From Acetobacteraceae bacterium (GTDB taxonomy: Bacteria > Pseudomonadota > Alphaproteobacteria > Acetobacterales > Acetobacteraceae), in assembly GCA_027451405.1 (NCBI GenBank), contig DAIDJM010000003.1, positions 62,001-126,000 on the forward strand: a DNA stretch of 64,000 nt, given 5' to 3'. The notes under the pieces were generated by a model. The model was not told where the DNA came from and ran no database searches. It was given only the letters and a program-made list of their open reading frames with translations. Made by a program: the position numbers and the translations under genes. Positions 42,138 through 50,926 of the stretch are shown piece after piece (position 1 is the stretch's first letter; each line of letters opens with the position of its first letter).

Positions 42138-42755
42138 GTGCGGAGTGCGCTGGCGACCCTTGCGATGCTCGGTGCCGCGCAGGCCGCGGCGGCGGACCTC
42201 GATGCCGGGCGGGTGGCCCCGCCGGGGCTCTATGCGGTGGAGCCCGATCGGACATCGATCGCCTTCCACCTGCATTTCCTGGGGTTTTTGGGGGTCAACG
42301 GGCAGTTTCCGGGGGCCACGGGCACGCTCCGGCTCGAGCCTGGCCGGCCGTCCCAATCCATGCTGGCGGTATCGGTGCCGGTGGGGTCGGTGCATGTGGC
42401 GAGTGCCTTGTTCGCGTCGCGGTTGCGGTCGCGGGCCTGGCTCGACGCCGCCGATTTTCCAGAGATGCGGTTCCGCTCGACCGCGGTGCGCCTCACGGGA
42501 CCCGGCCGGGCGGAGGTCGAGGGTAGGCTGACCCTGCGGGGGGTGACCCGGCCGCTCACGCTCGAGGCGACGCTGCATGAGGCGGCGGCCGATCCGACGA
42601 CCGGGCGAACCGTGCTCGATTTCGCCGCGACCGGCCATTTGCGGCGCAGCGATTTCGGCATCGCGCCGTCCGCGCCGTTCGTGCAGGACGATGTGCGGCT
42701 GACGCTCGACGCGGTATTCGAGCATGAAGGCTTCGAGAGGGCGGGGACATGGTGA
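42138..42755 (+). CDS. YceI-family lipid-binding-like periplasmic protein
   Basis: A 205-residue exported protein. The GTG start at 42138, preceded by CGGAGGT, gives a signal peptide VRSALATLAMLGAAQAAAAD. The mature part has the YceI lipocalin-like pattern: YAVEPDRTSIAFHLHFLGF, then LRLEPGRPSQSM, LDAADFPEMRFRSTAVRLTG and EGRLTLRGVTRPLTLEATLH. Family members bind isoprenoid or fatty chains in the periplasm and often respond to base or stress. Upstream frame to 41994 overlaps the tRNA-Val region and is not part of the protein. It overlaps the next gene by 7 bases. Confidence 0.85.
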   Translation: MRSALATLAMLGAAQAAAADLDAGRVAPPGLYAVEPDRTSIAFHLHFLGFLGVNGQFPGATGTLRLEPGRPSQSMLAVSVPVGSVHVASALFASRLRSRAWLDAADFPEMRFRSTAVRLTGPGRAEVEGRLTLRGVTRPLTLEATLHEAAADPTTGRTVLDFAATGHLRRSDFGIAPSAPFVQDDVRLTLDAVFEHEGFERAGTW

Positions 42756-43417
42756 CGGTCGCGGTCGCGGGGGGAGGCACCTTTCCCGTGCGGCGGATTT
42801 ATTGCGTGGGCCAGAATTACCGCGCGCATGCGCGGGAGATGGGCGGCGATCCGGACCGCGAGTTTCCGTTCTTTTTCGCCAAGCCGGCCGACGCGATCGT
42901 GCCGAGCGGGGGAACCGTGCCCTATCCGCCGATGACCGCGCAACTCGAGCACGAGGTGGAGCTGGTGGTGGCGATCGGCGCGGACGGCGTCGAGGTCGAG
43001 CCCGAGGCGGCGCCGGCGATGATCTTCGGCTATGCGGTCGGGCTCGATCTGACGCGGCGCGACCTGCAGGCGGCGGCGAAGAAGGCCGGGCGGCCCTGGG
43101 ACATGGCGAAAGGGTTCGACCACTCGGCGCCGCTCGGGCCGCTTCTGCCGGCGGCCGAGGCCGGGCCGATGCATGCCGGCGCGATCTGGCTCGAAGTCAA
43201 TGGCGCGCGCCGGCAATCGAGCGACATCTCCGAGCTGATCTGGAAGGTTCCCGAGATCGTGGCGGAGCTTTCGCGCTATGTCGGGCTTTCGCGGGGCGAC
43301 CTGATCTTCACCGGCACGCCGGAGGGGGTGGGGCCGGTGGTGGCGGGGGACCGGCTGCTCGCGCATATCGACGGGCTTCCGGAACTCGGCATCGCGATCG
43401 TGAACGGGCGGGGCTGA
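42749..43417 (+). CDS. Fumarylacetoacetate hydrolase family protein
   Basis: A 222-residue FAH-fold enzyme. Opening motifs RRIYCVGQNYRAHAREMGGD and EFPFFFAKPADAIV are followed by LEHEVELVVAIG, the metal-binding acidic cluster (E..E), and FTGTPEGVGPVVAGDRLLA at the end. FAH-family enzymes cleave C-C bonds in acylpyruvate or fumarylpyruvate intermediates of aromatic breakdown; exact substrate unknown. It is coupled to YceI by a 7-base overlap. Size fits the small acylpyruvase-like branch. Confidence 0.9.
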   Translation: MVTVAVAGGGTFPVRRIYCVGQNYRAHAREMGGDPDREFPFFFAKPADAIVPSGGTVPYPPMTAQLEHEVELVVAIGADGVEVEPEAAPAMIFGYAVGLDLTRRDLQAAAKKAGRPWDMAKGFDHSAPLGPLLPAAEAGPMHAGAIWLEVNGARRQSSDISELIWKVPEIVAELSRYVGLSRGDLIFTGTPEGVGPVVAGDRLLAHIDGLPELGIAIVNGRG

Positions 43418-43501
43418 TCAGTTCCCGTTCTGAAACGGCAGGCGGGCCGAGCGGATTTCCGGCAGGGCTGAACAAAGGGGGCGGCGCGGCGTTGGTGACG
43501 T

Positions 43502-45775
43502 GTGAGCGCCGATGCCAGCGAGTTACGCGAGACCGTTTCGCTTCCGGCGGGGCCGGGCCGCTCGGTCCGAACACGGCTCAACCGCTGCCGGGTCTGGCCT
43601 GGATATCACATCGCGCATGCCGGGCGGAGCGTGCTGATCGCGGGCGCGCAGGGCTGGATCGAGCGAGGGCTCGAAGGCTTCTTTTGCCACCAGACGCGGT
43701 TTCTCTCGCGGCTCATGCTCCGCGTCGAGGGCCGGACACCGCGGCCGGTGACGGCTGTGACGGCGGCGCATCACACGATCTGCGGCTACCATCTCGCGGA
43801 GAGCCCGGCGGGACGCGCGGCCGAGCCCGCGGGGGAGGAGACGCCGCCTTCCGCAAGCGAAATCGTTCATAAGGGGATCGAAATCCAGCTCAATGCGTTC
43901 GTCGCCGGCGGGCTGCATGCGGATCTGATCGTCACCAACCATGCGCCGGCGCCCGCGCGGGTGACGCTGGCCCTGGCGCTGGCGGCCGATTTCGCCGATC
44001 TCGAGGAGGCGAGGGCCGGCAAGCGGCAGCAGACCGCGCCGATCGAGCGAGCTTGGTCGCCGGCCGAGGGCGGCGGCGCGTTGCGCCTGCGCTACCGGCA
44101 TCCCGCGCTCGATCTTCTCTCCTGCATCGAGCTGCGCGACGCGGGAGAGGTGGTGGATAGCGGAGAGACGCTGACCTTCGCGCTCGATCTGCCGCCGCAT
44201 GCGCCGCGCCTCGTCAGCCTGGAGATCGTTCCATATATCGACGGAACCCCGATCCGGCCGGAGCGCGGACGCGACGGCGCATGGTGCGGGGCGCATGACA
44301 GCACGGACGCGTGGTGGGAGAGCTGCGCGGAGATTTCGGTATCGAACGCGGCGGTGCAATCGGCCTGGGATCAGGCGGTTTCCGATTTGAATTCGATGCA
44401 GTTGCGGGAGGGCGAGGGGGCGGCATCCTATATGATGATCGCCGGAATCCCGAGCTACACGGGGTTGTTCGGGCGCGACACGCTGGTGGCGGGGTTGCAG
44501 TCGGCGATGCTGAACCCGCTGACGCTGCGCGGCGTGCTGGAGGTGGTGCCGCGCTTCAATGCGACCGAGCGCGATGACGATCTCGACGCGGAGCCTGGCC
44601 GCGTGCTGCACCAGCGGCAACTCGGGCCGCTCGCGAAACTGAACAAGACGCCGTTTCTGCATTACTACGGGGACGCGTCCGCATCGCCTTTGTTCCTGCT
44701 CGCGGCCGCGGCCGATCTTGCGCACACCGGCGATCTCGGGTTTTTCCGGGCGCAGCGCGACAAGTTGCTCGGCACCTTGGATTGGATCCGCCGCAACCGG
44801 GATGAAGCGGGCTTTCACCCCTATCAGACACGCTCGACGCGCGGCGTGAAAAACCAAAGCTGGAAGGATTCGGCCGAAGCCGTGCTCTATCCCGACGGGA
44901 GCATGGTCAAAGCGCCGATCGCGATGGCGGGCATCCAGGCACTGACCTATGCGGCGCTCTCGGCGCTTGGGCTGGCGTTCGGCGAATCGGGCGAGGCCGA
45001 TCTGGCCGCGGAACTGGGCGAGGAAGCCCGGGCACTGAAGCGCCGCTTCAACGAAGCTTTCTGGATGGAGGACGCGGCGTTCTACGCGATCGCGCTCGAT
45101 CCGGAGCACCAGCCGGTGCGATCGGTCGCGTCCGATCCCGGGCTTTGTCTTGCTTACGGCATCGTCGATCCGGGCCGGGCCCGGCCGGTCGCGGACCGAT
45201 TGCTGTCGCCGGAATTCTTCACGGGATGGGGCATTCGTACGCTCTCGGCGGAGCATCCCGCCTATAATCCGCTCGCGTATCATCTGGGCGCGGTCTGGCC
45301 GGCGATGAATGCGATCACGGCGTTCGGTCTCCAGCGGCATGGTTTCTCGAAGCATGCGGCGACGCTCGCAGAAGCGCTTTTTGCCGCGGCAGGATTGTTC
45401 GAATACGACCGGCTGCCGGAAGTGTTCGGCGGGCACGCCCGGGACCCGCGGCATCCCCATCCGGGGCTCTATCCGGGCGCCTGCTCGCCGCAGGCCTGGT
45501 CGTCGAGCGCGGTCATTTTCCTCGTGCGTACGCTGCTCGGGGTGCAGCCGCTCGCGACGCGCCGGACGCTGATCGTCGATCCCGCGCTGCCGGCCTGGCT
45601 GCCGCAGCTTACCCTTCGCGATGTGCAGTGTGGCGACGCGCGCGCGACGCTGCGATTCGAACGGTGCCAGGATGGAACAACGGCATTCGACGTGATCACC
45701 GCGCCGGGGATACGGGTGGTGCGGCCGCCGGAGTCCGAGCCGGGGCAGGATCGGGTTGCTTTCTGGTTTCGGTGA
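43502..45775 (+). CDS. Glycogen-debranching-type amylo-alpha-1,6-glucosidase
   Basis: A 757-residue protein. It has an N-terminal GDE domain (HAGRSVLIAGAQGWIERGLE, then GFFCHQTRFLSRL) and a large (alpha/alpha)6-like C-terminal domain with IPSYTGLFGRDTLVAGLQSA, NQSWKDSAEAVLYPDGS and YHLGAVWPAMNAI. The GRDT and NQSWKDS motifs are typical of bacterial debranching-type and trehalose/glucan-processing proteins. No signal peptide, so cytoplasmic. The start is GTG at 43502. The AT-rich element after the stop may terminate it. Together with the GH15 gene at 29.3 kb it suggests glucan turnover. Confidence 0.85.
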   Translation: MSADASELRETVSLPAGPGRSVRTRLNRCRVWPGYHIAHAGRSVLIAGAQGWIERGLEGFFCHQTRFLSRLMLRVEGRTPRPVTAVTAAHHTICGYHLAESPAGRAAEPAGEETPPSASEIVHKGIEIQLNAFVAGGLHADLIVTNHAPAPARVTLALALAADFADLEEARAGKRQQTAPIERAWSPAEGGGALRLRYRHPALDLLSCIELRDAGEVVDSGETLTFALDLPPHAPRLVSLEIVPYIDGTPIRPERGRDGAWCGAHDSTDAWWESCAEISVSNAAVQSAWDQAVSDLNSMQLREGEGAASYMMIAGIPSYTGLFGRDTLVAGLQSAMLNPLTLRGVLEVVPRFNATERDDDLDAEPGRVLHQRQLGPLAKLNKTPFLHYYGDASASPLFLLAAAADLAHTGDLGFFRAQRDKLLGTLDWIRRNRDEAGFHPYQTRSTRGVKNQSWKDSAEAVLYPDGSMVKAPIAMAGIQALTYAALSALGLAFGESGEADLAAELGEEARALKRRFNEAFWMEDAAFYAIALDPEHQPVRSVASDPGLCLAYGIVDPGRARPVADRLLSPEFFTGWGIRTLSAEHPAYNPLAYHLGAVWPAMNAITAFGLQRHGFSKHAATLAEALFAAAGLFEYDRLPEVFGGHARDPRHPHPGLYPGACSPQAWSSSAVIFLVRTLLGVQPLATRRTLIVDPALPAWLPQLTLRDVQCGDARATLRFERCQDGTTAFDVITAPGIRVVRPPESEPGQDRVAFWFR

Positions 45776-45782
45776 GGGAAGG

Positions 45783-45936
45783 CTTCTTTTTCTGAAGAAA
45801 AAGAAGCAAAAAGACTTTGTCTGTCTGACCCGGACCTTGCTTCAGTCCCCCCTATGCGACTCGCATCGGGCGTGTTGCCGCAAGGTCCAGGATAAAACAG
45901 ACGAAAGTTTTTTGGTTCTTTTTTTCAAAAAAGAAC
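45783..45936. repeat. AT-rich long inverted-repeat element, copy 6
   Basis: CTTCTTTTTCTGAAGAAAAA..GCAAAAAGACTTTGTCTG at the left, a 90-base spacer with ACCTTG..CAAGGT pairing, then CAGACGAAAGTTTTTTGG..CAAAAAAGAAC. It lies between the convergent debranching and purB stops; the match of TTGTCTG to CAGACGAA extends the inverted arms to about 40 bases. Confidence 0.8.
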
Positions 45937-45940
45937 AAGC

Positions 45941-47275
45941 CTATGCGCCGAACACGCGCAGGAAGATCGTGTCGACATGCCGGAGTTGGGCGCGCGAATC
46001 CATGGCCGCGTCTAGGTCCGCCTCGCTGAGGCGGCTGGTGACTTCCGGATCGGCTTCGAGCCGGTCGCGGAAGGGGCGTTCGGCGTCCGTGCCGAGCGTT
46101 TCCCAGGCGGCCATCGCGTGGCGTTGCACGATCCGGTAGGCGTCCTCGCGCGAGAGGCCGGATTTGGCCAGCGCCAGCAGCACTTCGCCGCTCTGCACGA
46201 CGCCGCCGAGCGATTCCACGTTGGCTTCCATGCGGTCTGGGTAGATGACGAGTTTCTCGATCATGCCGGCGAGGCGCGCGAGGGCGAAATCGAGCGTCAC
46301 GGTGGCGTCCGGGGCGATCGCGCGTTCGACGGAGCTGTGGCTGATGTCGCGCTCGTGCCAGAGAGCGACGTTTTCGAGGGCGGGGGTGACGGCGCTGCGC
46401 ACGAGGCGCGCGAGGCCGGTTAGGTTTTCCGAGAGCACCGGGTTGCGTTTGTGGGGCATCGCGCTGCTGCCCTTCTGCCCGGGATGGAAGAATTCCTCGG
46501 CTTCGCGGATCTCGGAACGTTGCAGATGGCGAATTTCGGTGGCCAGGCGCTCGATGGCGCTGGCGGTCACGGCGAGCGTGCAGAAGAAAGCGGCGTGGCG
46601 GTCGCGCGGGATCACTTGCGTCGCGATCGTCTCCGGTTCGAGACCGAGTTTTTGCGCGACATAGGCTTCGACCTTTGGATCGATATGGGCATAGGTGCCG
46701 ACCGCGCCGGAGAGGGTGCAGGTGCTGATCTCGTGGCGCGCGGCCTCGAGCCGGGCGCGGTTGCGGGCGAATTCCGCGTAGTGGCCGGCCAGCTTGAGGC
46801 CGAAAGTGGTGGGCTCGGCGTGGATGCCGTGGCTGCGTCCGATCGTGAGCGTGTGCTTGTGTTCGAGCGCGCGGCGCCTCAGCGCGGTCATGACCGCGTC
46901 GAGGTCGGCGAGCAGCAGGTCGGCGGCGGCGCGGAGTTGCAGCGCGAGCGTGGTGTCGAGGATGTCGCTGCTGGTCAGGCCGAGGTGCACGTAGCGCGCC
47001 GGTTCGCCGATCTTCTCGGCGAGCCAGGTCAGGAAGGCGATGACGTCGTGGCGGGTTTCGCGCTCGATCTCGTCGATGCGGGCGAGGTCGGCGGGGCCGA
47101 TTGCGGCGAGCGCCGGGGCGCCGCGGTCGCGGATCTGGGCTGCGGCCTCGCGCGGGATCTGGCCGAGCTCGGCCATGGCTTCGGCGGCGAGCGCCTCGAT
47201 TTCGAACCAGAGGCGGAAGCGGTTCTCGGGCGACCAGATGGCGGCCATTTCGGGGCGGGTGTAGCGGGGGACCAT
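45941..47275 (-). CDS. purB: Adenylosuccinate lyase
   Basis: A 444-residue lyase of purine synthesis, acting in the SAICAR-to-AICAR step and in adenylosuccinate cleavage. Motifs: VHLGLTSSDILDTTLALQL, TIGRSHGIHAEPTTFGLKLA and the signature loop GSSAMPHKRNPVLSENL, which carries the catalytic Ser. Length and start (MVPRYTRPEMAAIW) fit the bacterial type-2 PurB. It lies alone, with the TerC-like gene divergent upstream; 55 bases separate the two starts, so the promoters overlap. Confidence 0.97.
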   Translation of the reverse strand: MVPRYTRPEMAAIWSPENRFRLWFEIEALAAEAMAELGQIPREAAAQIRDRGAPALAAIGPADLARIDEIERETRHDVIAFLTWLAEKIGEPARYVHLGLTSSDILDTTLALQLRAAADLLLADLDAVMTALRRRALEHKHTLTIGRSHGIHAEPTTFGLKLAGHYAEFARNRARLEAARHEISTCTLSGAVGTYAHIDPKVEAYVAQKLGLEPETIATQVIPRDRHAAFFCTLAVTASAIERLATEIRHLQRSEIREAEEFFHPGQKGSSAMPHKRNPVLSENLTGLARLVRSAVTPALENVALWHERDISHSSVERAIAPDATVTLDFALARLAGMIEKLVIYPDRMEANVESLGGVVQSGEVLLALAKSGLSREDAYRIVQRHAMAAWETLGTDAERPFRDRLEADPEVTSRLSEADLDAAMDSRAQLRHVDTIFLRVFGA

Positions 47276-47330
47276 GGGACTCCGGCGCCTTGGGTGAGGG
47301 TCGGGCGCCGGGTAGCACGGAGGGGGAGCG

Positions 47331-47933
47331 GTGACACTGGGGTTAGGGCCGGCATCGGTGGCGCTGGCTCAGGTGGTGCTGATCGACGTCACGCTGGCCG
47401 GCGACAACGCGATCGTGGTGGGGCTCGCGGTCGCTGGGCTTGCGGGGCGGCAGCGGGCCGCCGCGATCGGGCTCGGGATCTTTCTCGCAACCGCGATCCG
47501 GGTGGTGCTGGCGCTGCTGGCGCTGCGGCTGCTGCAGGTGATCGGGCTGACGCTGGCGGGCGGCCTTTTGCTGCTCTGGGTGTGCTGGCGGATGTTCCGC
47601 GAGCTGCGTGCGCAGCCGGCGGCGGCGCCGGGGCGGCAGCATAAGACGCTCTGGGCCGCAGTCTTGCAGATCGCGTTGGCCGATCTGTCGATGAGCCTCG
47701 ACAACGTCCTGGCGGTGGCGGGCGCGGCGCGGCAGCACCCCTACATATTGGTGGCGGGACTGGGGCTCAGCGTGGTGCTGATGGGGGCGGCGGCGGGGGC
47801 GCTCGCGCGATTGCTGGAACGGCAGCGCTGGATCGCGTGGCTGGGGCTGGCGGTCGTGACCTTCGTGGCGCTGCGCATGATCTGGGAGGGCAGCGTCCAG
47901 ATCGCGGCTGCCAAAGATTTCCGCGCTTTCTAA
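47331..47933 (+). CDS. TerC/YjbE-family integral membrane protein
   Basis: A 200-residue protein with about six membrane helices. The first carries VVLIDVTLAGDNAIVVGLAV and the fifth-helix region carries LADLSMSLDNVLAVAGAA, the paired DxxxAxDNA and DxxxSxDNV acidic motifs of the TerC/YjbE family, which may move metal ions such as manganese. The start is GTG at 47331. A GC-rich module follows the stop and precedes kynA. Confidence 0.85.
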   Translation: MTLGLGPASVALAQVVLIDVTLAGDNAIVVGLAVAGLAGRQRAAAIGLGIFLATAIRVVLALLALRLLQVIGLTLAGGLLLLWVCWRMFRELRAQPAAAPGRQHKTLWAAVLQIALADLSMSLDNVLAVAGAARQHPYILVAGLGLSVVLMGAAAGALARLLERQRWIAWLGLAVVTFVALRMIWEGSVQIAAAKDFRAF

Positions 47934-47937
47934 CGGC

Positions 47938-47995
47938 GGGGGTCTGGGGCCCTATGGCCCAGCGGGTGCAGGGCGAGGCCCTGCCCGCCGGAGGC
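47938..47995. repeat. GC-rich module supplying the kynA Shine-Dalgarno
   Basis: GGGGTCTGGGGCCCTATGGC..CCCAG..GCAGGGCGAGGCCCTGC then CCGCCGGAGGC. The GGAGG at 47990-47994 lies five bases before the kynA ATG, an ideal ribosome-binding position, so this copy is likely used for kynA translation. Confidence 0.75.
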
Positions 47996-47999
47996 GAGC

Positions 48000-48827
48000 A
48001 TGAGCGACTCCCGCGCCGCGGATGAGGCCATCGACTGGCAGCCCGCCCAGACCTACGCCGGTTATCTCGACCTGGACCGTCTGCTCGGCGCGCAGCACCC
48101 GCGGTCGGGCGATCGCGACGAGATGCTGTTCATCATCGTGCATCAGGCGTCCGAACTCTGGCTGAAATTGTTTCTCCATGAGATCGGCGGGGCGATGCAG
48201 GGGATCGCCGCCGACGCGCTGGACGATGCGCTGAAGGTCCTGGCACGGGTGGGGCGCGTGCAGGCGCAGCTCATCGAGGGCTGGGACGTGCTGGCGACCA
48301 TGACGCCGGCGGAATATGCGCGGCTGCGGCCGCATCTGGGGACGAGCAGCGGGTTTCAGTCGGCGCAGTATCGCGAGCTGGAGTTCCGGTTGGGCAACAA
48401 AGACGCCCGGCTGGCGGAGGTGCACCGGCGCGATGCGGGGGCCTATGCGCGGCTGCAGACGGCGCTCCGCGAGGCTTCGCTATACGATCTGGCGCTCGGG
48501 CTTCTGGCGCGGCGGGGGTTTGCGATCCCGGAGGCGGCGCTCGCGCGGGATTGGCGCGCGGCCTATGCGCCCTGCGCCGACGTCGAGGCGGCCTGGCTCG
48601 CGATCTATCGGGACCCGGAAAAATATTGGGATCTCTACGATCTGGCCGAGAAGCTCGTCGATCTCGAGGACCGGTTGCAGCAATGGCGTTTCCGGCATTG
48701 GCGCACGGTGCAGCGCATCATCGGGACGAAGAGTGGAACCGGGGGGAGTTCGGGGGCGCCCTATCTGGCGCGCGCGCTCGACCTGCGGCTGTTTCCGGAG
48801 CTTTGGACGTTGCGGGCGCGCCTTTGA
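48000..48827 (+). CDS. kynA: Tryptophan 2,3-dioxygenase
   Basis: A 275-residue haem enzyme that opens the indole ring of L-tryptophan to give N-formylkynurenine, the first step of the kynurenine pathway. Motifs: TYAGYLDLDRLLGAQHP, LFIIVHQASELWLKLFLHEI (substrate-binding His), FQSAQYRELEFRLGNK and RHWRTVQRIIGTKSGTGGSS (proximal-haem His region, RHxRTVxRxIG). Length is typical. The expected kynB and kynU partners are not seen nearby, so the pathway is completed elsewhere or is lost. The ATG at 48000 uses the repeat-derived GGAGG. Confidence 0.95.
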   Translation: MSDSRAADEAIDWQPAQTYAGYLDLDRLLGAQHPRSGDRDEMLFIIVHQASELWLKLFLHEIGGAMQGIAADALDDALKVLARVGRVQAQLIEGWDVLATMTPAEYARLRPHLGTSSGFQSAQYRELEFRLGNKDARLAEVHRRDAGAYARLQTALREASLYDLALGLLARRGFAIPEAALARDWRAAYAPCADVEAAWLAIYRDPEKYWDLYDLAEKLVDLEDRLQQWRFRHWRTVQRIIGTKSGTGGSSGAPYLARALDLRLFPELWTLRARL

Positions 48828-49070
48828 ACCGCGCCTGGAAAATGGCGCCGGATAGACTCGACGGTTGCGAAGCCTTTCCTCCGACCCTCATCGGAGGGTG
48901 GGAGGCGGCCGCCCTGCTGCTGCATCCGCCGCGGAACACGGCGACGTTGCCGCTGGCGCCGATCGACCTGCTGCGCTTCCTTGTCTAGGAGCACCGGATG
49001 CCGCGGCTCATCGATCTGTCGCCGGCCTACGCCTGAGCGCAGGTGGCGCGAAAAATGCTCGGCTCCGCGC
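48828..49070. other. Gene-poor stretch after kynA, possible vestige of a kyn gene
   Basis: No complete gene is seen. One short frame (48842-48988) gives 48 residues of unclear nature. At 48999 an AGGAG-preceded ATG opens MPRLIDLSPAYA and stops at once (TGA, 49035). The opening resembles the start of kynurenine formamidase-type proteins (xRLIDLSPx), which would be the next step after kynA. This is weak, as only about ten residues are available. Confidence 0.3.
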
Positions 49071-49586
49071 ATGAGCCCTGCCCCGAGCGCGCCCATCGAG
49101 ACCATCACCGTGACCGCGCCGCGGCCGGCGGCGCACCGCGCGGGCTGGCGGTTGCTGCTCTCGGAACTCAATCCCCTGCAATATCTGCCGGTGGTGGGCA
49201 CGATCTACCGGGCGGTGACCGGGGATACGATCCCCGATACCGTGCGCGAAGCGGGGTCGCTGGTGGTGAGCGGGCTCACCGGCGGGCCGGTGGGGCTCGG
49301 GATCTCGCTCGCGGCGATGGCGGTGGAACGCATCACGGGGATCGATCCGGAAGCGATCGGGGAGCGCCTGCTGCACGAGGCGGGCGTCGGGGGATCGCCG
49401 CCGCTGTCGCGGCCGGAGGCGATGTTGCCCAGAAAGAACCTTCCGCGGTCAGAGGAGTGGACGCGGGCGCAGCTTGCGGCTTACGGCGTGACCTCGGGGC
49501 CGGGCGGCGAGTTGCGGCGCGGCGGGGAAAGCGGGGCGGATGTGTTGAACGGGCTCGAGCTGGGGAGGTTGCAGGCCATCGCATAG
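49071..49586 (+). CDS. Hypothetical protein, 171 residues
   Basis: I do not recognise this gene. ATG 49071 gives MSPAPSAPIETITVTAPRPA, then an ordered part with SELNPLQYLPVVGTIYRAVT, GDTIPDTVREAGSLVVSGLT and GPVGLGISLAAMAVERITGI. The second half contains two or three hydrophobic or amphipathic helices and a Glu/Arg-rich end. No signal or zinc motif is visible. ITVTAPRP and the VVGTIYRAVTGD segment suggest a conserved family of this bacterial group, but no function can be stated. An AT-rich element follows the stop. Confidence 0.6.
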   Translation: MSPAPSAPIETITVTAPRPAAHRAGWRLLLSELNPLQYLPVVGTIYRAVTGDTIPDTVREAGSLVVSGLTGGPVGLGISLAAMAVERITGIDPEAIGERLLHEAGVGGSPPLSRPEAMLPRKNLPRSEEWTRAQLAAYGVTSGPGGELRRGGESGADVLNGLELGRLQAIA

Positions 49587-49667
49587 ACTTTTTCGGATTA
49601 GACGGAGCGGTCGGACCGCTTGGTCTCATGCGAGAAAGTTTTTTGGTTCTTTTTTTCAAAAAAGAAC
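49587..49667. repeat. AT-rich inverted-repeat element, copy 7, overlapping a gene end
   Basis: A left arm remnant (GACTTTTTCGG) and a full right arm (GAAAGTTTTTTGGTTC, then a T-run/A-run hairpin ending AAAGAAC). The minus-strand stop of the DUF815 gene (TGA, 49656-49658) falls inside the right hairpin, so the element forms the last codons of that gene. Confidence 0.7.
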
Positions 49668-50501
49668 ATCTTGTTTCCCCAACAAATCCTGCATGAACTG
49701 CCAGGCGACCCGGCCCGAGCGGGCGCCGCGCGTGACCGCCCAGGCGTTGGCCTGCGCGTGCAGCGTCTCCGGCGTGATCGTGAGGCCAAACGAGGCCGCG
49801 TAGGAATCGATCATCGCGAAATAGGTTGCCTGGTCGCACCCATGGAAGCCGAGCCAAAGGCCGAAGCGGTCGGACAGCGAGACTTTTTCTTCGATCGCTT
49901 CGGCGGGATGGATCGCGGTCGAGCGTTCGTTCTCGATCATCTCGCGCGGCATCAAATGCCGGCGGTTGCTGGTCGCGTAGAACAGCACGTTGGGCGGCGC
50001 GCCCTCGATGCCGCCGTCGAGGACGGATTTGAGCGCCTTGTAGTCGCGATCCTCGCGCTCGAAGGAGAGATCGTCGCAGAACAGGATGGCGCGGCGGGTC
50101 CAGGCGCGGAGCCGCGCGAGCAGCGTGGGCAGCGAGGCGAGTTCGTCGCGATGGATCTCGACGAGGGCCAGGGCGTGCGGACTTTCCTCGTTGACGGCCG
50201 CGTGCACCGCTTTGACGAGCGAGGATTTGCCCATGCCGCGGGCGCCCCAGAGCATGGCGTGGTTGGCGGGGCGGCCGGCGGCGAACTGGCGCGTGTTGGC
50301 GAGGAGCGTGGCGCTTGCCTGGTCGATGCCGCGGAGCTGGGCGAGCGGCACGCGGGCGACCTGGGGCACCGGGCGGAGCATGCCGGGGGTCGCTTCCCAG
50401 ACGAAGGCGTCGGCCGCCGCCTCGGGGATCGGCGCCGGCGGGGCGGGGGCCAAGCGCTCGAGCGCCTCGGCGATGCGGGTCAGCGGGTCGGGGAGGGGCA
50501 T
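49656..50501 (-). CDS. DUF815-family AAA-type ATP-binding protein
   Basis: A 281-residue ATPase. Walker A is GARGMGKSSLVKAVH, Walker B is ILFCDDLSFE, then LFYATSNRRHLMPREMIENE (sensor-like) and KVSLSDRFGLWLGFHGC. The N-terminal third resembles a leader with DPLTRIAEALERL. DUF815 proteins are AAA family members of unknown role, common next to yajC or lipoprotein genes. The ATG at 50501 gives the family start. The last nine residues (KQDVLF end) lie within the AT-rich element, so the C-terminus may be altered. The divergent yajC starts 72 bases away. Confidence 0.85.
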   Translation of the reverse strand: MPLPDPLTRIAEALERLAPAPPAPIPEAAADAFVWEATPGMLRPVPQVARVPLAQLRGIDQASATLLANTRQFAAGRPANHAMLWGARGMGKSSLVKAVHAAVNEESPHALALVEIHRDELASLPTLLARLRAWTRRAILFCDDLSFEREDRDYKALKSVLDGGIEGAPPNVLFYATSNRRHLMPREMIENERSTAIHPAEAIEEKVSLSDRFGLWLGFHGCDQATYFAMIDSYAASFGLTITPETLHAQANAWAVTRGARSGRVAWQFMQDLLGKQDVLF

Positions 50502-50573
50502 CGGGCGGCTTGACGGTCGGGGGGGGCAAACTATGGTCCGGCCCGACCTCAAGGCAATCCGAAGCGAGCGACG

Positions 50574-50918
50574 ATGAACCTGATCTCCCCCGCCTATGCC
50601 CAGGCCGCCGGCGGCGGCCTTGCCTCCGGGCTCGGCTCGTTCCTGCCGCTCATCCTGATTTTCGTGGTGTTCTACTTCATCATGCTGCGGCCGCAGCAGC
50701 AGCAGCAGAAGGCGCTGAAGGCGAAGATCGCGGCGCTGAAGAAAGGCGACCGGGTGCTGACCGCCGGCGGGATCGTGGGGAACGTGACGCGGGTGCGGGA
50801 GGGGGTGAACGAAATCGAAGTGGAAATCGCGCCGAACGTGCGGGTGAGCGTGGTGCGGGAGACGATTTCCAACGTGCTGACCCCGGGGGCGCCGGCGGCG
50901 GCGAACGATACGAAGTAG
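50574..50918 (+). CDS. yajC: Sec translocon auxiliary subunit YajC
   Basis: A 114-residue protein. One membrane helix (FLPLILIFVVFYFIMLRPQQ) sits after a short N-terminal segment (NLISPAYAQAAGGG). The family signature RPQQQQQKALKAKI and the GDRVLTAGGIVGNVTRVREG cytoplasmic domain follow. YajC associates with SecDF and supports protein translocation. secDF would be expected downstream but an AT-rich element and a peroxidase gene follow instead. It has a glutamine run in the linker. Confidence 0.95.
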   Translation: MNLISPAYAQAAGGGLASGLGSFLPLILIFVVFYFIMLRPQQQQQKALKAKIAALKKGDRVLTAGGIVGNVTRVREGVNEIEVEIAPNVRVSVVRETISNVLTPGAPAAANDTK

Positions 50919-50926
50919 GGTTTTTC

